Notes: generated from the letters alone by a model not told the origin. A stretch of DNA of 16,376 bases from Candidatus Bruticola papionis (GCA_002407045.1 DHKB01000035.1:33099-49474), one strand, 5' to 3'. Positions 8,001 through 15,398 are shown, counted from the first letter of the stretch. Numbers and translations: made by a program.

Positions 8001-8621
8001 TTTACTACTCTCAGAAGTACTTGTCTCAACTTCGGTGTGTAAATCGTGCAAACGCACTAAATTTTGTTGAGCTTGTTCTAGCTTGCGCACAGCCTCTTTG
8101 CGGCGAAAACGATAGCGATTAGTGCCAGCCGTTTCTTCCAACATTAGCCTGCGGTCTTTGGGATCGGACGAAAGTACCATATCGACTTCGCGAGCTCCCA
8201 AAATATAAAAGGAACCGGGGCCAACGCCTGAGCCCATCAAAAGCTCCTGAATGTCTTTTAAACGGCAGGAGACTTGGTTGATGTAATATTGTGATTCACC
8301 TTGACGATTGACTTTACGAGTTAGAGAAACTTCAGAAAAGTCGATAGGCAAAGTATGATCCTGATTATCAAAAGTTACGGTAACCTCGCAACTTTGGGCC
8401 GGACGACGTTCGGGAGAACCAGCAAAAATAAGTTCTTCTTGCTTAGCAGCGCGTAAATTTTTAGCGCTTTGCTCTCCTAGTACGTAACGCACCGCATCAG
8501 TTAAGTTAGATTTTCCGCTGCCATTAGGTCCTACAATAGCCATCAGGCCAGGAATAAATTCCAATTCTGTTTTATCGGCGAAAGTTTTAAATCCGCTCAG
8601 TTCCAGTCGTTTAAGAAACAA
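5079..8621 (-). CDS. smc: Chromosome segregation ATPase SMC
   Basis: SMC forms the ring-shaped condensin core that organises and separates chromosomes, normally with ScpA and ScpB (not encoded here). The 1180-aa length is typical. Visible parts are Walker A GPNGSGKS (31-38), the conserved Arg in EQSAKNLR (R57), an N-terminal coiled coil, and a hinge at about 495-660 (VGVPLPVKAV to GAVTGG). A returning coiled coil then leads to PPGKKMQNLTL, the ABC signature FSSGERAL (from about 1079), Walker B VVIFDELDAPLDDANV (D1107, E1108) and THNRKTME near the end. Two departures stand out: the Q-loop reads LGAREVD where IGQGRVD-like is usual, and the signature is FSSGE instead of LSGGE. The start is TTG with GTGGAG (8629-8634) 7 bases upstream and gives the standard MFLKRLELSGFK opening. 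Confidence 0.96.
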   Translation of the reverse strand: MFLKRLELSGFKTFADKTELEFIPGLMAIVGPNGSGKSNLTDAVRYVLGEQSAKNLRAAKQEELIFAGSPERRPAQSCEVTVTFDNQDHTLPIDFSEVSLTRKVNRQGESQYYINQVSCRLKDIQELLMGSGVGPGSFYILGAREVDMVLSSDPKDRRLMLEETAGTNRYRFRRKEAVRKLEQAQQNLVRLHDLHTEVETSTSESSKALARYERYRKAQDDLQLCEARLTWAQFRKAELAFKEAAQKTASLQESSQEADLRQSSLAEEVETLQKLQNERRAQRDSLHRQNADLKAELSFAKASQDGVSRRLSQLESDSQAAVEHSQSLASRYAERNEELVHLKEQMPELRQKCAQAQEACSEIQQKMAELPQEVGGQGRTYRESLAANEERQRELRVKSEVLKNEAERDSNRLQSARQELSELQGETEGVNELLQERQALLDRCAEAKERKEKGNALLKELRGELLQLRSQRSELERRRRPLNGRVMELEAALEERVGVPLPVKAVMKWQDQGTVGVIGELVKVHEGMETALEVALGGRLNDIVVKDRTAASRLVERLKRERAGRVTFWPLDLQRRESEPIPLPTRQGVVGYALELIDFEPKLRPVLSQILGQTLVVKDLEAALNLYDRFKGRRPHLVTLQGEFLSAVGAVTGGVSRTEKTGMFVRMRACEEARRNLADLEKTLSEFNRREERLEQQLGAAESQAVTLTEEERLARQELADLEAENRRAEREQMRLQAIRDRLHGEIKSLEDGLAEGAKTLSAHKAELEALAQEWILLNERLALSVEQETQLTAKRSALKVRLIEEQMRLKNAQEALVARERELSNLQRNLDELDEDAQRAQAEAQRLAAAQVRTQSEGENLTRSIAEKQERLRQAIQELEEASSVLEQENSKLLQIRQEQAKAARQARELGEALSSAVVNKETWQSRFRVEQARWQDYAQSHYDTQAPEFGEVNVTEVAGQASKLRNYLANFGSVNLGAREEYERLKARLDELNAQISDIEQASEGFRRIIAEMDQALVTRFKQVFNQVNRTFSAIFQNIFGGGWAKLELCDPEDWLESGVDICACPPGKKMQNLTLFSSGERALSAISFLFALLTHKPSPVVIFDELDAPLDDANVEKIARKLLDFAASSQFLIVTHNRKTMEFAQRLYGVTMDKPGVSRLLSVTMEKQQPDEEPDSN

Positions 8622-8822
8622 AGAAAAGCTCCACTTTTTAAGTTTTCAGTCGTGTTGTTCCGTTAAGCAGGCCCACAAGGCAGTCCTGTCAAATTTTTGC
8701 TTGCGTCTCCGGGTACAATTTTTGCGGCAGGTTTTACGCTAACTGCGGCGCACATTCCCCCTTATTTTGGAGAGAAGAAATAATCCCCGACGCTCCAGTT
8801 CAAAACAAAAGAAAGAAACGGA
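8622..8822. other. Divergent intergenic region between smc and the M29 aminopeptidase gene
   Basis: This 201-base gap holds the outward promoters. On the minus strand there is a perfect TTGACA (8684-8689) but no good -10 at 17 bases. On the plus strand there is a TACAAT (8714-8719) with no recognisable -35. The short sequence AATTTTTGC occurs twice near the plus-strand element. I cannot assign promoters firmly. Confidence 0.35.
8629..8634 (-). promoter_or_regulatory. Ribosome binding site for TTG-started smc
   Basis: GTGGAG on the minus strand lies 7 bases before the TTG at 8621. The TTG precedes the codons for FLKRLELSGFK, the canonical SMC N-terminus, so this start is favoured despite the rare codon. 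Confidence 0.7.
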
Positions 8823-9926
8823 ATGGCTAATATCACCGAAACTAAACATTCATTCGAAGATTTGCTTCCCGGCGCTCGTAATGCTGTGCACACTTGTTTA
8901 AATGTGCAACCTGGACAGCACATCCTCATTGTGGCCGACGAACATAGCCGTCGAATCAGCGACGCCATGGAGCTGGCCGCCAATGAAGTAGGCGCTTCTT
9001 GTCGGCGCGTTCTTGTTGAAGAATTAGGGCCGCGTCCTACTACCGCTTTCCCAGATTCATTCCTCAATTCATTAAAAGGCCTGGATGCAGCTATTTATTG
9101 CGTATTTCCCCAGCCTAACGAGTTGCCTTCGCGCATTCAATTTACCCGCGCTATAGAAGCCAACCATATTAAGTATGCCCACATGGTAGGCATTACCGAG
9201 GACATTATGTGCCAAGGCATGCGCGCCGACTACAAAAAAGTAGACGACGTCAGCAGAAGGTTGCTCAATTTGGCGCAAAAGTGCCGCACTGTCAAAGTAA
9301 AAAGTCGAGCCGGTACAGATTTATTAGGTACTTTTCGTCCCGATTACACTTGGCGCAAAACTAGTGGCATTATCGAAGAAGTATGGTCAAATTTGCCCGG
9401 CGGAGAAGTATTTACTTGTCCAGCTAGTGTAGATGGCATTTTTGTAGTTGACGGTACAGTAGGCGATCACTTTAGTGCCAAATACGGCGTTTTAAATAAA
9501 ACGCCCATGACTTTAGAAATAGAAGGTGGCTACTTAAAAAAAGCTTACTGCGCTAATAAAGAGTTAGAAAGAGAATTTTTAGAATATTGCCATCGCCATC
9601 CCTACTCCGATCGAGTAGGTGAGTTTGCTATCGGTACCAACTTGGCTGTCTTCGAATTTACTGGCAACTTATTGCAAGACGAAAAAATGCCTGGCGTCCA
9701 TATTGCTTTCGGCGATCCTTATGGAAGTCAGACTGGCGCTGATTGGTCTTGTATGACTCATGTAGACGTAATTACACGCTCCTGCGATATTTGGATTGAC
9801 CAAGAACAAGTTATGCAACATGGTATCTTTATTTCCGAATCGTTGGGCATCGATTACGCTTATCTTTACAACGATCAGTCACTTATGGAAGTTTACTCTT
9901 CCAATCCTGGTTGGAAGGACAACTAA
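8823..9926 (+). CDS. M29-family metallo-aminopeptidase
   Basis: M29 peptidases (AmpS/AmpT/PepS type) are cytoplasmic enzymes with two metal ions that release N-terminal residues from peptides. The 367-aa protein carries the family's metal-site residues in order and at the right spacing: E195 in GGEVF, E267 in VGEFAIGTN, H293 and Y300 in HIAFGDPY, and H313 and D315 in THVDVI. The seven-residue H-to-Y gap and the HxD pair match the AmpT pattern. The N-terminal half (VQPGQHILIVADE onward) is the alpha/beta domain found in these enzymes. It is somewhat shorter than the roughly 410-residue AmpS/AmpT enzymes. There is no signal peptide. The ATG has only a purine-rich stretch (GAAAGAAACGGA) upstream and no clean Shine-Dalgarno. 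The gene is a single transcription unit ending at the hairpin at 9956-10012. The substrate range cannot be told from sequence. Confidence 0.88.
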   Translation: MANITETKHSFEDLLPGARNAVHTCLNVQPGQHILIVADEHSRRISDAMELAANEVGASCRRVLVEELGPRPTTAFPDSFLNSLKGLDAAIYCVFPQPNELPSRIQFTRAIEANHIKYAHMVGITEDIMCQGMRADYKKVDDVSRRLLNLAQKCRTVKVKSRAGTDLLGTFRPDYTWRKTSGIIEEVWSNLPGGEVFTCPASVDGIFVVDGTVGDHFSAKYGVLNKTPMTLEIEGGYLKKAYCANKELEREFLEYCHRHPYSDRVGEFAIGTNLAVFEFTGNLLQDEKMPGVHIAFGDPYGSQTGADWSCMTHVDVITRSCDIWIDQEQVMQHGIFISESLGIDYAYLYNDQSLMEVYSSNPGWKDN

Positions 9927-9955
9927 TTTTCCCCAACTTACTCCCATATAGAGTC

Positions 9956-10012
9956 AGCTCAAGCCGCTCTTCTAAAGTTCAAGCAAACTTAAGAAAAGCG
10001 GTTTGGGCTTTT
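9956..10012 (+). terminator. Intrinsic terminator after the M29 gene
   Basis: Two 24-base arms (AGCTCAAGCCGC... and ...GCGGTTTGGGCT) pair with only two mismatches plus two G-U pairs around a short loop, and TTTT follows. The arms include the inner AAGTT/AACTT pairs, so the stem is unusually long. It separates the aminopeptidase gene from the downstream glucan-related cluster. Confidence 0.85.
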
Positions 10013-10082
10013 GTATATCAGGTAGCATAACAGCTCACACGGCAGGATCTTTGCCAACTCTAAAATAATATTTTGGGCAACT

Positions 10083-10694
10083 ATGATTAACAGATATTCT
10101 CACACTCTTCCTTGGTCTGTTTCTAAGCTGGGTCAGCCCAGCGATTTGCCAGATGTACTCAGAGAAGATCTGCTACTAATCGTTCCTGTAGATCCTAGCA
10201 ACATTTTTGCCACCTGGAACATTTCTTACCAAACTCAAAATCAGTTAGCAGCCAATTTGGGTGAGAACGCTTTTGCTTCCAGTCGCCTAGTAATTCGTTT
10301 AGAAGACATTACTAATAGCGAAGCTAGTCTCATCTACGACGTCAGCGGCCCCCATCGCTCTCGCTATCTTCCTGTCAGTCCAAGTTTAGTTAAAGAGAAT
10401 AATTATATACGCCTTCGAGCTCAATTGGGCTATTTATCAGCGGACAACCAATTTTACACTATAACTGGAAGTAACGCCGTTTTGCTTCCCACAGGCCAAT
10501 CTTGCGGCGTCCAGACGGAATTGCCTTCCATCTATACCGGAGCTTGCCATGTTGAGAATATAGGCTTAACCTCTGCCGATAGTTCGGAGCATTTAGCTAA
10601 ACGCGTAACTATAGACTTAGAGAAGATGGCCAATTTGCTTGATTTACAACTGGGAAGAGCACCTATGCCAGAAGGGATTCATCCACAATTATGA
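10083..10694 (+). CDS. DUF4912 domain protein
   Basis: The 203-aa protein matches the layout of DUF4912 (residues about 29-135). It has an LLLIVPVDPSNIFATWNIS opening, an RLVIRLEDIT strand, then YLPVSPSLVKENNYIRLRAQLGYLSADNQFYTITGSN. The family usually reads DPxWLxAYWEIS, then an RVYD-type strand, and a YRxELGY-DxxGxF ending. There is no signal peptide or membrane segment. The family has no established biochemical role, but its genes commonly sit beside DUF1957/GH57 branching-enzyme genes, as here. The stop codon overlaps the GH57 start as ATGA, implying translational coupling. It is the first gene of a four-gene set; upstream the strong terminator at 9956-10012 cuts off the aminopeptidase. 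The upstream ribosome site is weak (GGG five bases before the ATG). Confidence 0.8.
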   Translation: MINRYSHTLPWSVSKLGQPSDLPDVLREDLLLIVPVDPSNIFATWNISYQTQNQLAANLGENAFASSRLVIRLEDITNSEASLIYDVSGPHRSRYLPVSPSLVKENNYIRLRAQLGYLSADNQFYTITGSNAVLLPTGQSCGVQTELPSIYTGACHVENIGLTSADSSEHLAKRVTIDLEKMANLLDLQLGRAPMPEGIHPQL

Positions 10695-12301
10695 GTTCTT
10701 TGCTGCCACCACTTAAAAATTCTTCTGGGTATTTGGCTATAGTGTTAAATGCCCACACTCCTTACATCCATCACATAAAGCCACAATTGCATAATGATGA
10801 CTATTGGCTTTTTGATCACATTTTGGATAGTTATTTCCCGCTTTTAGACATGATGGAACGCCTTTATACAGAGGGCGTCCCCTATCGCTTAACTTTATCT
10901 TTATCGCCCACATTATTAGAGATGTTAGCTGATCCCCAAATTCAAGAGCGTTTCGATCGATATTTGGAGAAAAAAATTGGCCTAGCTGTACGTGAAGCGG
11001 ATCGTTGTCTTTTTGAGCTAGAACTTAGCGAACTTGTCGATCACTATCTGACTAGATTGCGCTATTATCGAGACAAATTTAACTTTGTTTACAATAGACA
11101 GATTATCAGCGCCTTTGCCAAGCTGGCCAAAGATGGATGCTTAGAGCTAATTACCACAGGGGCCACTAGCTCAATTTTTCCTATTCTTTATCCTTACGGA
11201 GCTTTGGGACGAGCCCAAATAAAAGTAGGTATAGACACTTTTTACCGCCATTTCGGCTTTAAACCGCAGGGTTTTTGGTTGCCAGAATGTGCTTTCAATC
11301 CTGGCCTGGACAAATTGTTGGAAGAAAACGGCCTGAAGTATACTTATACAACGGTTTGCGAAAATGTGGGTGCCGTTCCTCACCCCAGCTTGGCTGCCGT
11401 CTCTCCTTTGCGCAACTTAAATAATTTTGTATTCTTTCCCGGCGACACCGACGCAGAACTGGAAGTATGGAGTGCCAAAAGCGGATATTATACGGACTTT
11501 AGCTATCGCAACGGCTTCCGAGATTTGTGTGACGAAGTGCCCGACTTAGATTTGAGCGATTTTATGCCCTCCAGCCAGGAGAAGCCCCAGACAGGCTTTC
11601 GCTACTTTAGCAACGGCCCAGCTGCTTCTTCCAAATACTACAATTTAGAGCAAGGCTGGTCGATGGCTAAAGTACACGCTAAGGCATTTGTTAGCAGTCG
11701 TTTGCGCAAGATCGAATGTTTAAAAAGTAAGCTAGCTCATCCACCTTTACAAACTTTAACTCTCAATACTGAGTTTTTAGGTTGCCTTTGGTACGAAGGC
11801 TACGTGTGGTTAGAACAAGTAATACGTTTAGTTGCCCAGCAAGCCGATAAGATAAGTCTGGCTTCTAGCGGCCAGTTATTGCAATATAGCGAAAATTTTG
11901 ACTTTGCTATACCCAATATCGGTTCTTGGATGGACGGTGGCTTTGGGGCTAGGTGGCTCAATAGTGGCAATGATTGGCTAATTATTGCTTTAAGTTTAGC
12001 CTCGCGTCATATTTATGCCATGGTCGATATGGCTAAAAACAACGCAGATTTAGAGCCAGCAGTCAACCAGGCCTTGCGTGAGCTTATGTTGGCTCAATCG
12101 GCCGATTGGCCATTGTTACTTTCTTCCGGTCAAAATGTACAAACGGCCAGAAAGAAATTGCGCAACAATTTGGTGGCTTTCAATAAGCTATACGAAGACT
12201 GTTGCCAAGGCAGGGTAGATTTGGAGTCCTTGCGAAATTTGCAAAAGCGCACTCCGCTTTTTGCCGATTTAAACTATAAAGATTTCTTTTGTAGAGGTTA
12301 G
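10691..12301 (+). CDS. GH57/DUF1957-type alpha-glucan enzyme homologue with altered catalytic motifs
   Basis: Relatives (Thermotoga AmyC, Thermus and Thermococcus GH57 branching enzymes) cut and rejoin alpha-1,4-glucan chains. The 536-aa protein follows them end to end: YLAIVLNAHTPYIHH, RLTLSLSPTLLEMLADP, GATSSIFP, GFWLPECAFNPGLD, TGFRYF, LNTEFLGCLWYEG, GSWMDGG, DWPLLLSSG and the TPLFADLNYKDF ending. The nucleophile Glu of WLPEC is present (E199). The acid/base Asp of the family's FDTELFGHWW motif is Asn here (N359, codon AAT at 11765-11767), with the motif's His and one Trp also lost. The first motif has NAH for HAH (N20), the second has S160 where GATHGFLP has His, and SWGEGG is SWMDGG. The reading frame is intact, so this is a maintained protein, possibly a glucan-binding pseudoenzyme or an enzyme of altered reaction. 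Its start overlaps the DUF4912 stop. Confidence 0.88.
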   Translation: MSSLLPPLKNSSGYLAIVLNAHTPYIHHIKPQLHNDDYWLFDHILDSYFPLLDMMERLYTEGVPYRLTLSLSPTLLEMLADPQIQERFDRYLEKKIGLAVREADRCLFELELSELVDHYLTRLRYYRDKFNFVYNRQIISAFAKLAKDGCLELITTGATSSIFPILYPYGALGRAQIKVGIDTFYRHFGFKPQGFWLPECAFNPGLDKLLEENGLKYTYTTVCENVGAVPHPSLAAVSPLRNLNNFVFFPGDTDAELEVWSAKSGYYTDFSYRNGFRDLCDEVPDLDLSDFMPSSQEKPQTGFRYFSNGPAASSKYYNLEQGWSMAKVHAKAFVSSRLRKIECLKSKLAHPPLQTLTLNTEFLGCLWYEGYVWLEQVIRLVAQQADKISLASSGQLLQYSENFDFAIPNIGSWMDGGFGARWLNSGNDWLIIALSLASRHIYAMVDMAKNNADLEPAVNQALRELMLAQSADWPLLLSSGQNVQTARKKLRNNLVAFNKLYEDCCQGRVDLESLRNLQKRTPLFADLNYKDFFCRG

Positions 12302-12311
12302 AACTGTAGCT

Positions 12312-12695
12312 ATGGAAGTAAGCAATATTGCATCTCAACATCAAAAAGTACTCAGCAACCTTACCGAGCTAAAAAATAGCACCGAAACTTTATTAGCCAT
12401 TTGTCGTCAGGCCGCAGCCAATCCACTCGAAGCCCAAGCCAATAGAGCCGAAATATCGCGTAAAGCATCTTTATCTGTAGGTTTAGTAGAAGAACTGGCT
12501 TCTATTGTTGCTGACGAAACGTTACTTCAAGAGTATAAAAAATCGACTGCAAGTTTAGAGGTTTTAGTCAAAAAAATTACCGAAGCCCAGAGTGCCGAAC
12601 AACTAAAAAAATTGGAAGAAGAGTCTCCTTCTGTAGTTAGCGCTTGGAGCGAATCTGTAGAAAAGCTCATTCGCCGTCTTTTGGCCACCCGATAG
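12312..12695 (+). CDS. Small helical protein of unknown function
   Basis: I do not recognise a family. The 127 residues have no signal peptide, membrane helix or Cys motif. They are rich in Ala, Leu, Ser, Glu and Lys with amphipathic heptad-like stretches (VLSNLTELKNSTETLLAICR, ASLEVLVKKI, LKKLEEES), so a helical bundle or coiled coil is likely. The gene begins 10 bases after the GH57 stop and ends 3 bases before the next start, so it belongs to the same transcript. No clear ribosome site precedes the ATG (a GAGG is 14 bases away), suggesting translation coupled to the gene before. It may be a structural partner of the membrane-anchored protein that follows; this is guesswork. Confidence 0.65.
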   Translation: MEVSNIASQHQKVLSNLTELKNSTETLLAICRQAAANPLEAQANRAEISRKASLSVGLVEELASIVADETLLQEYKKSTASLEVLVKKITEAQSAEQLKKLEEESPSVVSAWSESVEKLIRRLLATR

Positions 12696-12698
12696 ATC

Positions 12699-14114
12699 GT
12701 GTTTAAGAAACTTCTGAAGAGCAGTTGCTTCCATACCTTAGTTATAATTTGCGTAGCTGCTGGCCTAATTTTTACGATTATAAAGCGTGCTGACAAGCGC
12801 CAAGAGCAAATAGCTCAATTGGCTAACTTAGGGAAGAACACGGCGCCCACGACAACTCAAGTGGCTTCCTCAACCAATAGCAACACTCGCTTGGCGCTAA
12901 CAGGCAATTTAGGTGGCACACTTCTGGCAGCATTGCTAAATAACAGCGAGTTTACTGTCAATACCATAGATAATGAAGCCAATATTATCAACAGTTTGCA
13001 AGTAGGCGACTGTGATTTTGCCGTTTTAGAGCTTAGTCAGATTGTAAAAATGGCAGCTTTAGGCGCCAATATTCAGGCTTTCTTTCCTTGCTATTCGGAA
13101 AGTAAAAGTTATGGTTTGGTAAGTAAGGCCGGAACTAACGGCCCTTGCCGCTCTTTGGCTTATGTTGCGGGTACGCCTAGCGAGTACTATTCGCTATTTT
13201 TATATAATTCACCAGCTTCAATACTAAGTTCTGACTTTAAGCATATACCAGTAGCTTCGGCAGAAAAAGCCATCAAGTTAGTTCAAAGTGGCGAAGTCGA
13301 CGGAGTGTTACTTAATTCAGAAGACAAATTACCTTCTGGCTTAAAGTTTATCTCTAAGTTTAAGCCGCAAGTCTTCCACTATATGTTGGTTCGCCGTCAG
13401 CATTTTACAGGATACACCGCTTCTGTACCTCTCGATTCGGCTCAAAACCGCCTGGATAAAGCTTCTATTGAGCTTGTGAAGCTTCTCTTCAGTTTACAAG
13501 CTAGGATCCAAGATCAAGGTAAATACGGATTGCTGACTAGCAATTTGCGCCGTTCTAATCCTAGCGCCTTAGCCTCACTTAATCGCAAAATAAATAACGG
13601 TACTCTGAAATATATTGGCGCAAATTCCGACATTAGCCAATATCAAGAGCTTATTGCTGAAATTTTAATGGATTGGAAGCAAAGTCCAGAGTATAGCTTC
13701 CCTATTAAGCAATTATCAGACGAAACTATTAGGAACCGAGCCTTTAGTGTCGATTTCGCCTTATCTTGCCGTAACGCCCTACCTGGTGTTGGTGCCAGCG
13801 CCGTCCCTGGACTTTCGGAAGCTACTTCCAATGACAATTCCTCCAAGGTAGAGCAAGAGCCATCCGATTCTACTTCTCAACCGAGCACAGAAAGTGAAGA
13901 GCCATCTTCTCCGGACGAAACAGCACCTCAGGAAAAGCTTCCCTCTCCTTCGCCAGCTTCGACAACTTCTCCAGCCATTAAAGCTGATGCTAATGGGCCA
14001 GTCTCAGACAAAGAAATTTTTAAAGAAGAAATCGAGCAAGGCTTGCTTCCGGAAACTCCTTCGGTTTTGCCTGCCGCCCCCAAGGCTCCCCCTCTTCCCC
14101 AACAGAATCCTTAA
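12699..14114 (+). CDS. Membrane-anchored periplasmic-binding-like protein with Pro/Ser-rich tail
   Basis: The 471-aa product starts at GTG. A short basic N-terminus and one hydrophobic helix (residues about 11-28, without a clear cleavage site or lipobox) suggest an anchor with the rest outside the cytoplasm. Residues about 64-330 resemble a type-2 solute-binding (NMT1/TauA-like) fold: LALTGNLGGTLLAALLN, IINSLQVGDCDFAVLELSQ, LAYVAGTPSEYYSLFLY, AIKLVQSGEVDGVLLNSED. The last 100 or so residues are low-complexity, rich in Pro, Ser, Glu and Thr, and end PKAPPLPQQNP. No ABC permease or ATPase gene is nearby, so it may be a sensor or scaffold rather than a transporter part. The start is 3 bases after the previous stop with no Shine-Dalgarno, suggesting coupling. 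The terminator at 14166-14212 ends the cluster. The fold assignment is tentative. Confidence 0.65.
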   Translation: MFKKLLKSSCFHTLVIICVAAGLIFTIIKRADKRQEQIAQLANLGKNTAPTTTQVASSTNSNTRLALTGNLGGTLLAALLNNSEFTVNTIDNEANIINSLQVGDCDFAVLELSQIVKMAALGANIQAFFPCYSESKSYGLVSKAGTNGPCRSLAYVAGTPSEYYSLFLYNSPASILSSDFKHIPVASAEKAIKLVQSGEVDGVLLNSEDKLPSGLKFISKFKPQVFHYMLVRRQHFTGYTASVPLDSAQNRLDKASIELVKLLFSLQARIQDQGKYGLLTSNLRRSNPSALASLNRKINNGTLKYIGANSDISQYQELIAEILMDWKQSPEYSFPIKQLSDETIRNRAFSVDFALSCRNALPGVGASAVPGLSEATSNDNSSKVEQEPSDSTSQPSTESEEPSSPDETAPQEKLPSPSPASTTSPAIKADANGPVSDKEIFKEEIEQGLLPETPSVLPAAPKAPPLPQQNP

Positions 14115-14165
14115 AGTTGCCAAGCTCTTATAATTTGCCATTTAGCCTCAACTTAAGATAAAAAT

Positions 14166-14212
14166 AAATCAGCCGCCCCTACAAAAAATGAGTGGGAGCG
14201 GCTGATTTTTTT
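14166..14212. terminator. Bidirectional intrinsic terminator between the binding-protein gene and deoB
   Basis: The 15-base arms ATCAGCCGCCCCTAC and GTGGGAGCGGCTGAT pair with one mismatch and one G-U around an A-rich loop. A run of seven T's follows on the plus strand, and on the minus strand the stem is followed by TTTATTTT. It can end both the plus-strand cluster and convergent deoB. Confidence 0.92.
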
Positions 14213-14234
14213 ATGGCGCTATAAAAGCCTAAAC

Positions 14235-15398
14235 TTAGAAGTAAGGAGTACCCAACTTCATAGGTTCTACGCCAAATACTTTAGCTAAAGTAGCAGAAAT
14301 ATCAGCGAAAGTATCGCGAGTGCCTAAGTCTACTCCTCCGGGGATTTGTTTGGAGAAGACTAAAATAGGAGCATATTCGCGAGAATGATCGGTGCTAGGA
14401 CTGGTGGGATCATTACCATGATCAGCGGTGAGCATGATCAAATCGTTGTCGCCCATTTTGTCCATAATGGTCTTTAAGTAGCCATCGAAGGTTTCTAAAG
14501 CCCTGGCAAAGCCGGGAGCATCCTGTCTGTGGCCGTAAAGCATATCAAAATCTTCAAAATTGGTGAAGATAAAGCGGCAATCGGTGTCCATAGCTTCCAA
14601 AGTAGCTTTAAAGTGCTCTTCGTTGCTCTGAGTGCGCTTTTTCCAAGCGAAACCGCGGCCATCGAAAACTTCCGGCACAACGCCAACACCGGCAACTTTA
14701 ATGCCAGCAGCAGCTAAATGGTCAATAATATTTTCCGGAGGCTTAATGGGGAAATCTTTACGACGCTCGGTACGATGGAAAGCGCCAGGCTTACCTTCGA
14801 AAGGACGAGCAATAACGCGCTGCACACCATTATCGCCAACCAAAATTTCACGAGCGATACGACACATTTCGTAAAGACGCTCTACGGGAACAATGTCTTC
14901 ATGACAAGCGATCTGGAATACACTATCGGCACTGGTATAAAGAATAGGTTTGCCAGTAGCCATATGTTCGGGGCCTAAATCATCAATAATTTTAGTGCCG
15001 GAAGCCGGATAGTTGCCCAAAACTTGAGTACCGATACGTTTTTCAAATTCGTCGATAATCTCTTTAGGGAAGCCATGAGGATAGGTAGGGAACGCTTTTT
15101 CTACAGTAACTCCCATCATTTCCCAGTGACCGGTGACGGTATCTTTACCGCCTAAAGAACGCTCGCGCTGCTTGCCGTAGCAACCGATAGGATGAGCCAA
15201 AGGAGCTCCGCCTACCAAAGTCAGAGCGTTACCTAAACCTAAGGAACGCAAAGTGGGAATAGAAATGCCGCCGACAGCTTTAGCCACGTTTACTAACGTG
15301 TTGCCGCACAGCTCGCCCTTATCACCAAAAAGCTCGGCGTCGGGGGCAGTACCAGCGCCGCAGCCATCCATAACTATAAGAATAGCTCTTTCGATCAT
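14235..15398 (-). CDS. deoB: Phosphopentomutase
   Basis: DeoB interconverts ribose-1-phosphate (or deoxyribose-1-phosphate) and the 5-phosphate, linking nucleoside breakdown to central carbon metabolism in the cytoplasm. The 387-aa length is typical of the family. It belongs to the alkaline phosphatase superfamily with two Mn2+ ions. The metal ligands fit the known enzyme: D11 in VMDG, D284 and H289 in DFDMLYGHR, D325 and H326 in TADHGNDP, H337 in TDHSRE. The phospho-accepting Thr is T87 in GGKDTVTGHWE. All are intact, so it should be active. No other deo gene (deoA, deoC, deoD) is adjacent, so it stands alone here. The ATG at 15398 gives the expected MIERAILIVMDG start; no in-frame upstream start or strong ribosome site is seen. 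A perfect TATAAT lies upstream at 15466-15471. Confidence 0.97.
   Translation of the reverse strand: MIERAILIVMDGCGAGTAPDAELFGDKGELCGNTLVNVAKAVGGISIPTLRSLGLGNALTLVGGAPLAHPIGCYGKQRERSLGGKDTVTGHWEMMGVTVEKAFPTYPHGFPKEIIDEFEKRIGTQVLGNYPASGTKIIDDLGPEHMATGKPILYTSADSVFQIACHEDIVPVERLYEMCRIAREILVGDNGVQRVIARPFEGKPGAFHRTERRKDFPIKPPENIIDHLAAAGIKVAGVGVVPEVFDGRGFAWKKRTQSNEEHFKATLEAMDTDCRFIFTNFEDFDMLYGHRQDAPGFARALETFDGYLKTIMDKMGDNDLIMLTADHGNDPTSPSTDHSREYAPILVFSKQIPGGVDLGTRDTFADISATLAKVFGVEPMKLGTPYF

Noticed and set aside
5079..8621. Long repetitive Glu/Gln/Ala/Leu runs in smc as low-complexity repeats
   Set aside because: They are the expected coiled-coil arms of SMC and show no DNA-level tandem repeats.
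8762..9067. 101-codon minus-strand open frame across the start of the M29 gene
   Set aside because: It is antisense to the conserved N-terminal part of the aminopeptidase, and its product resembles no family.
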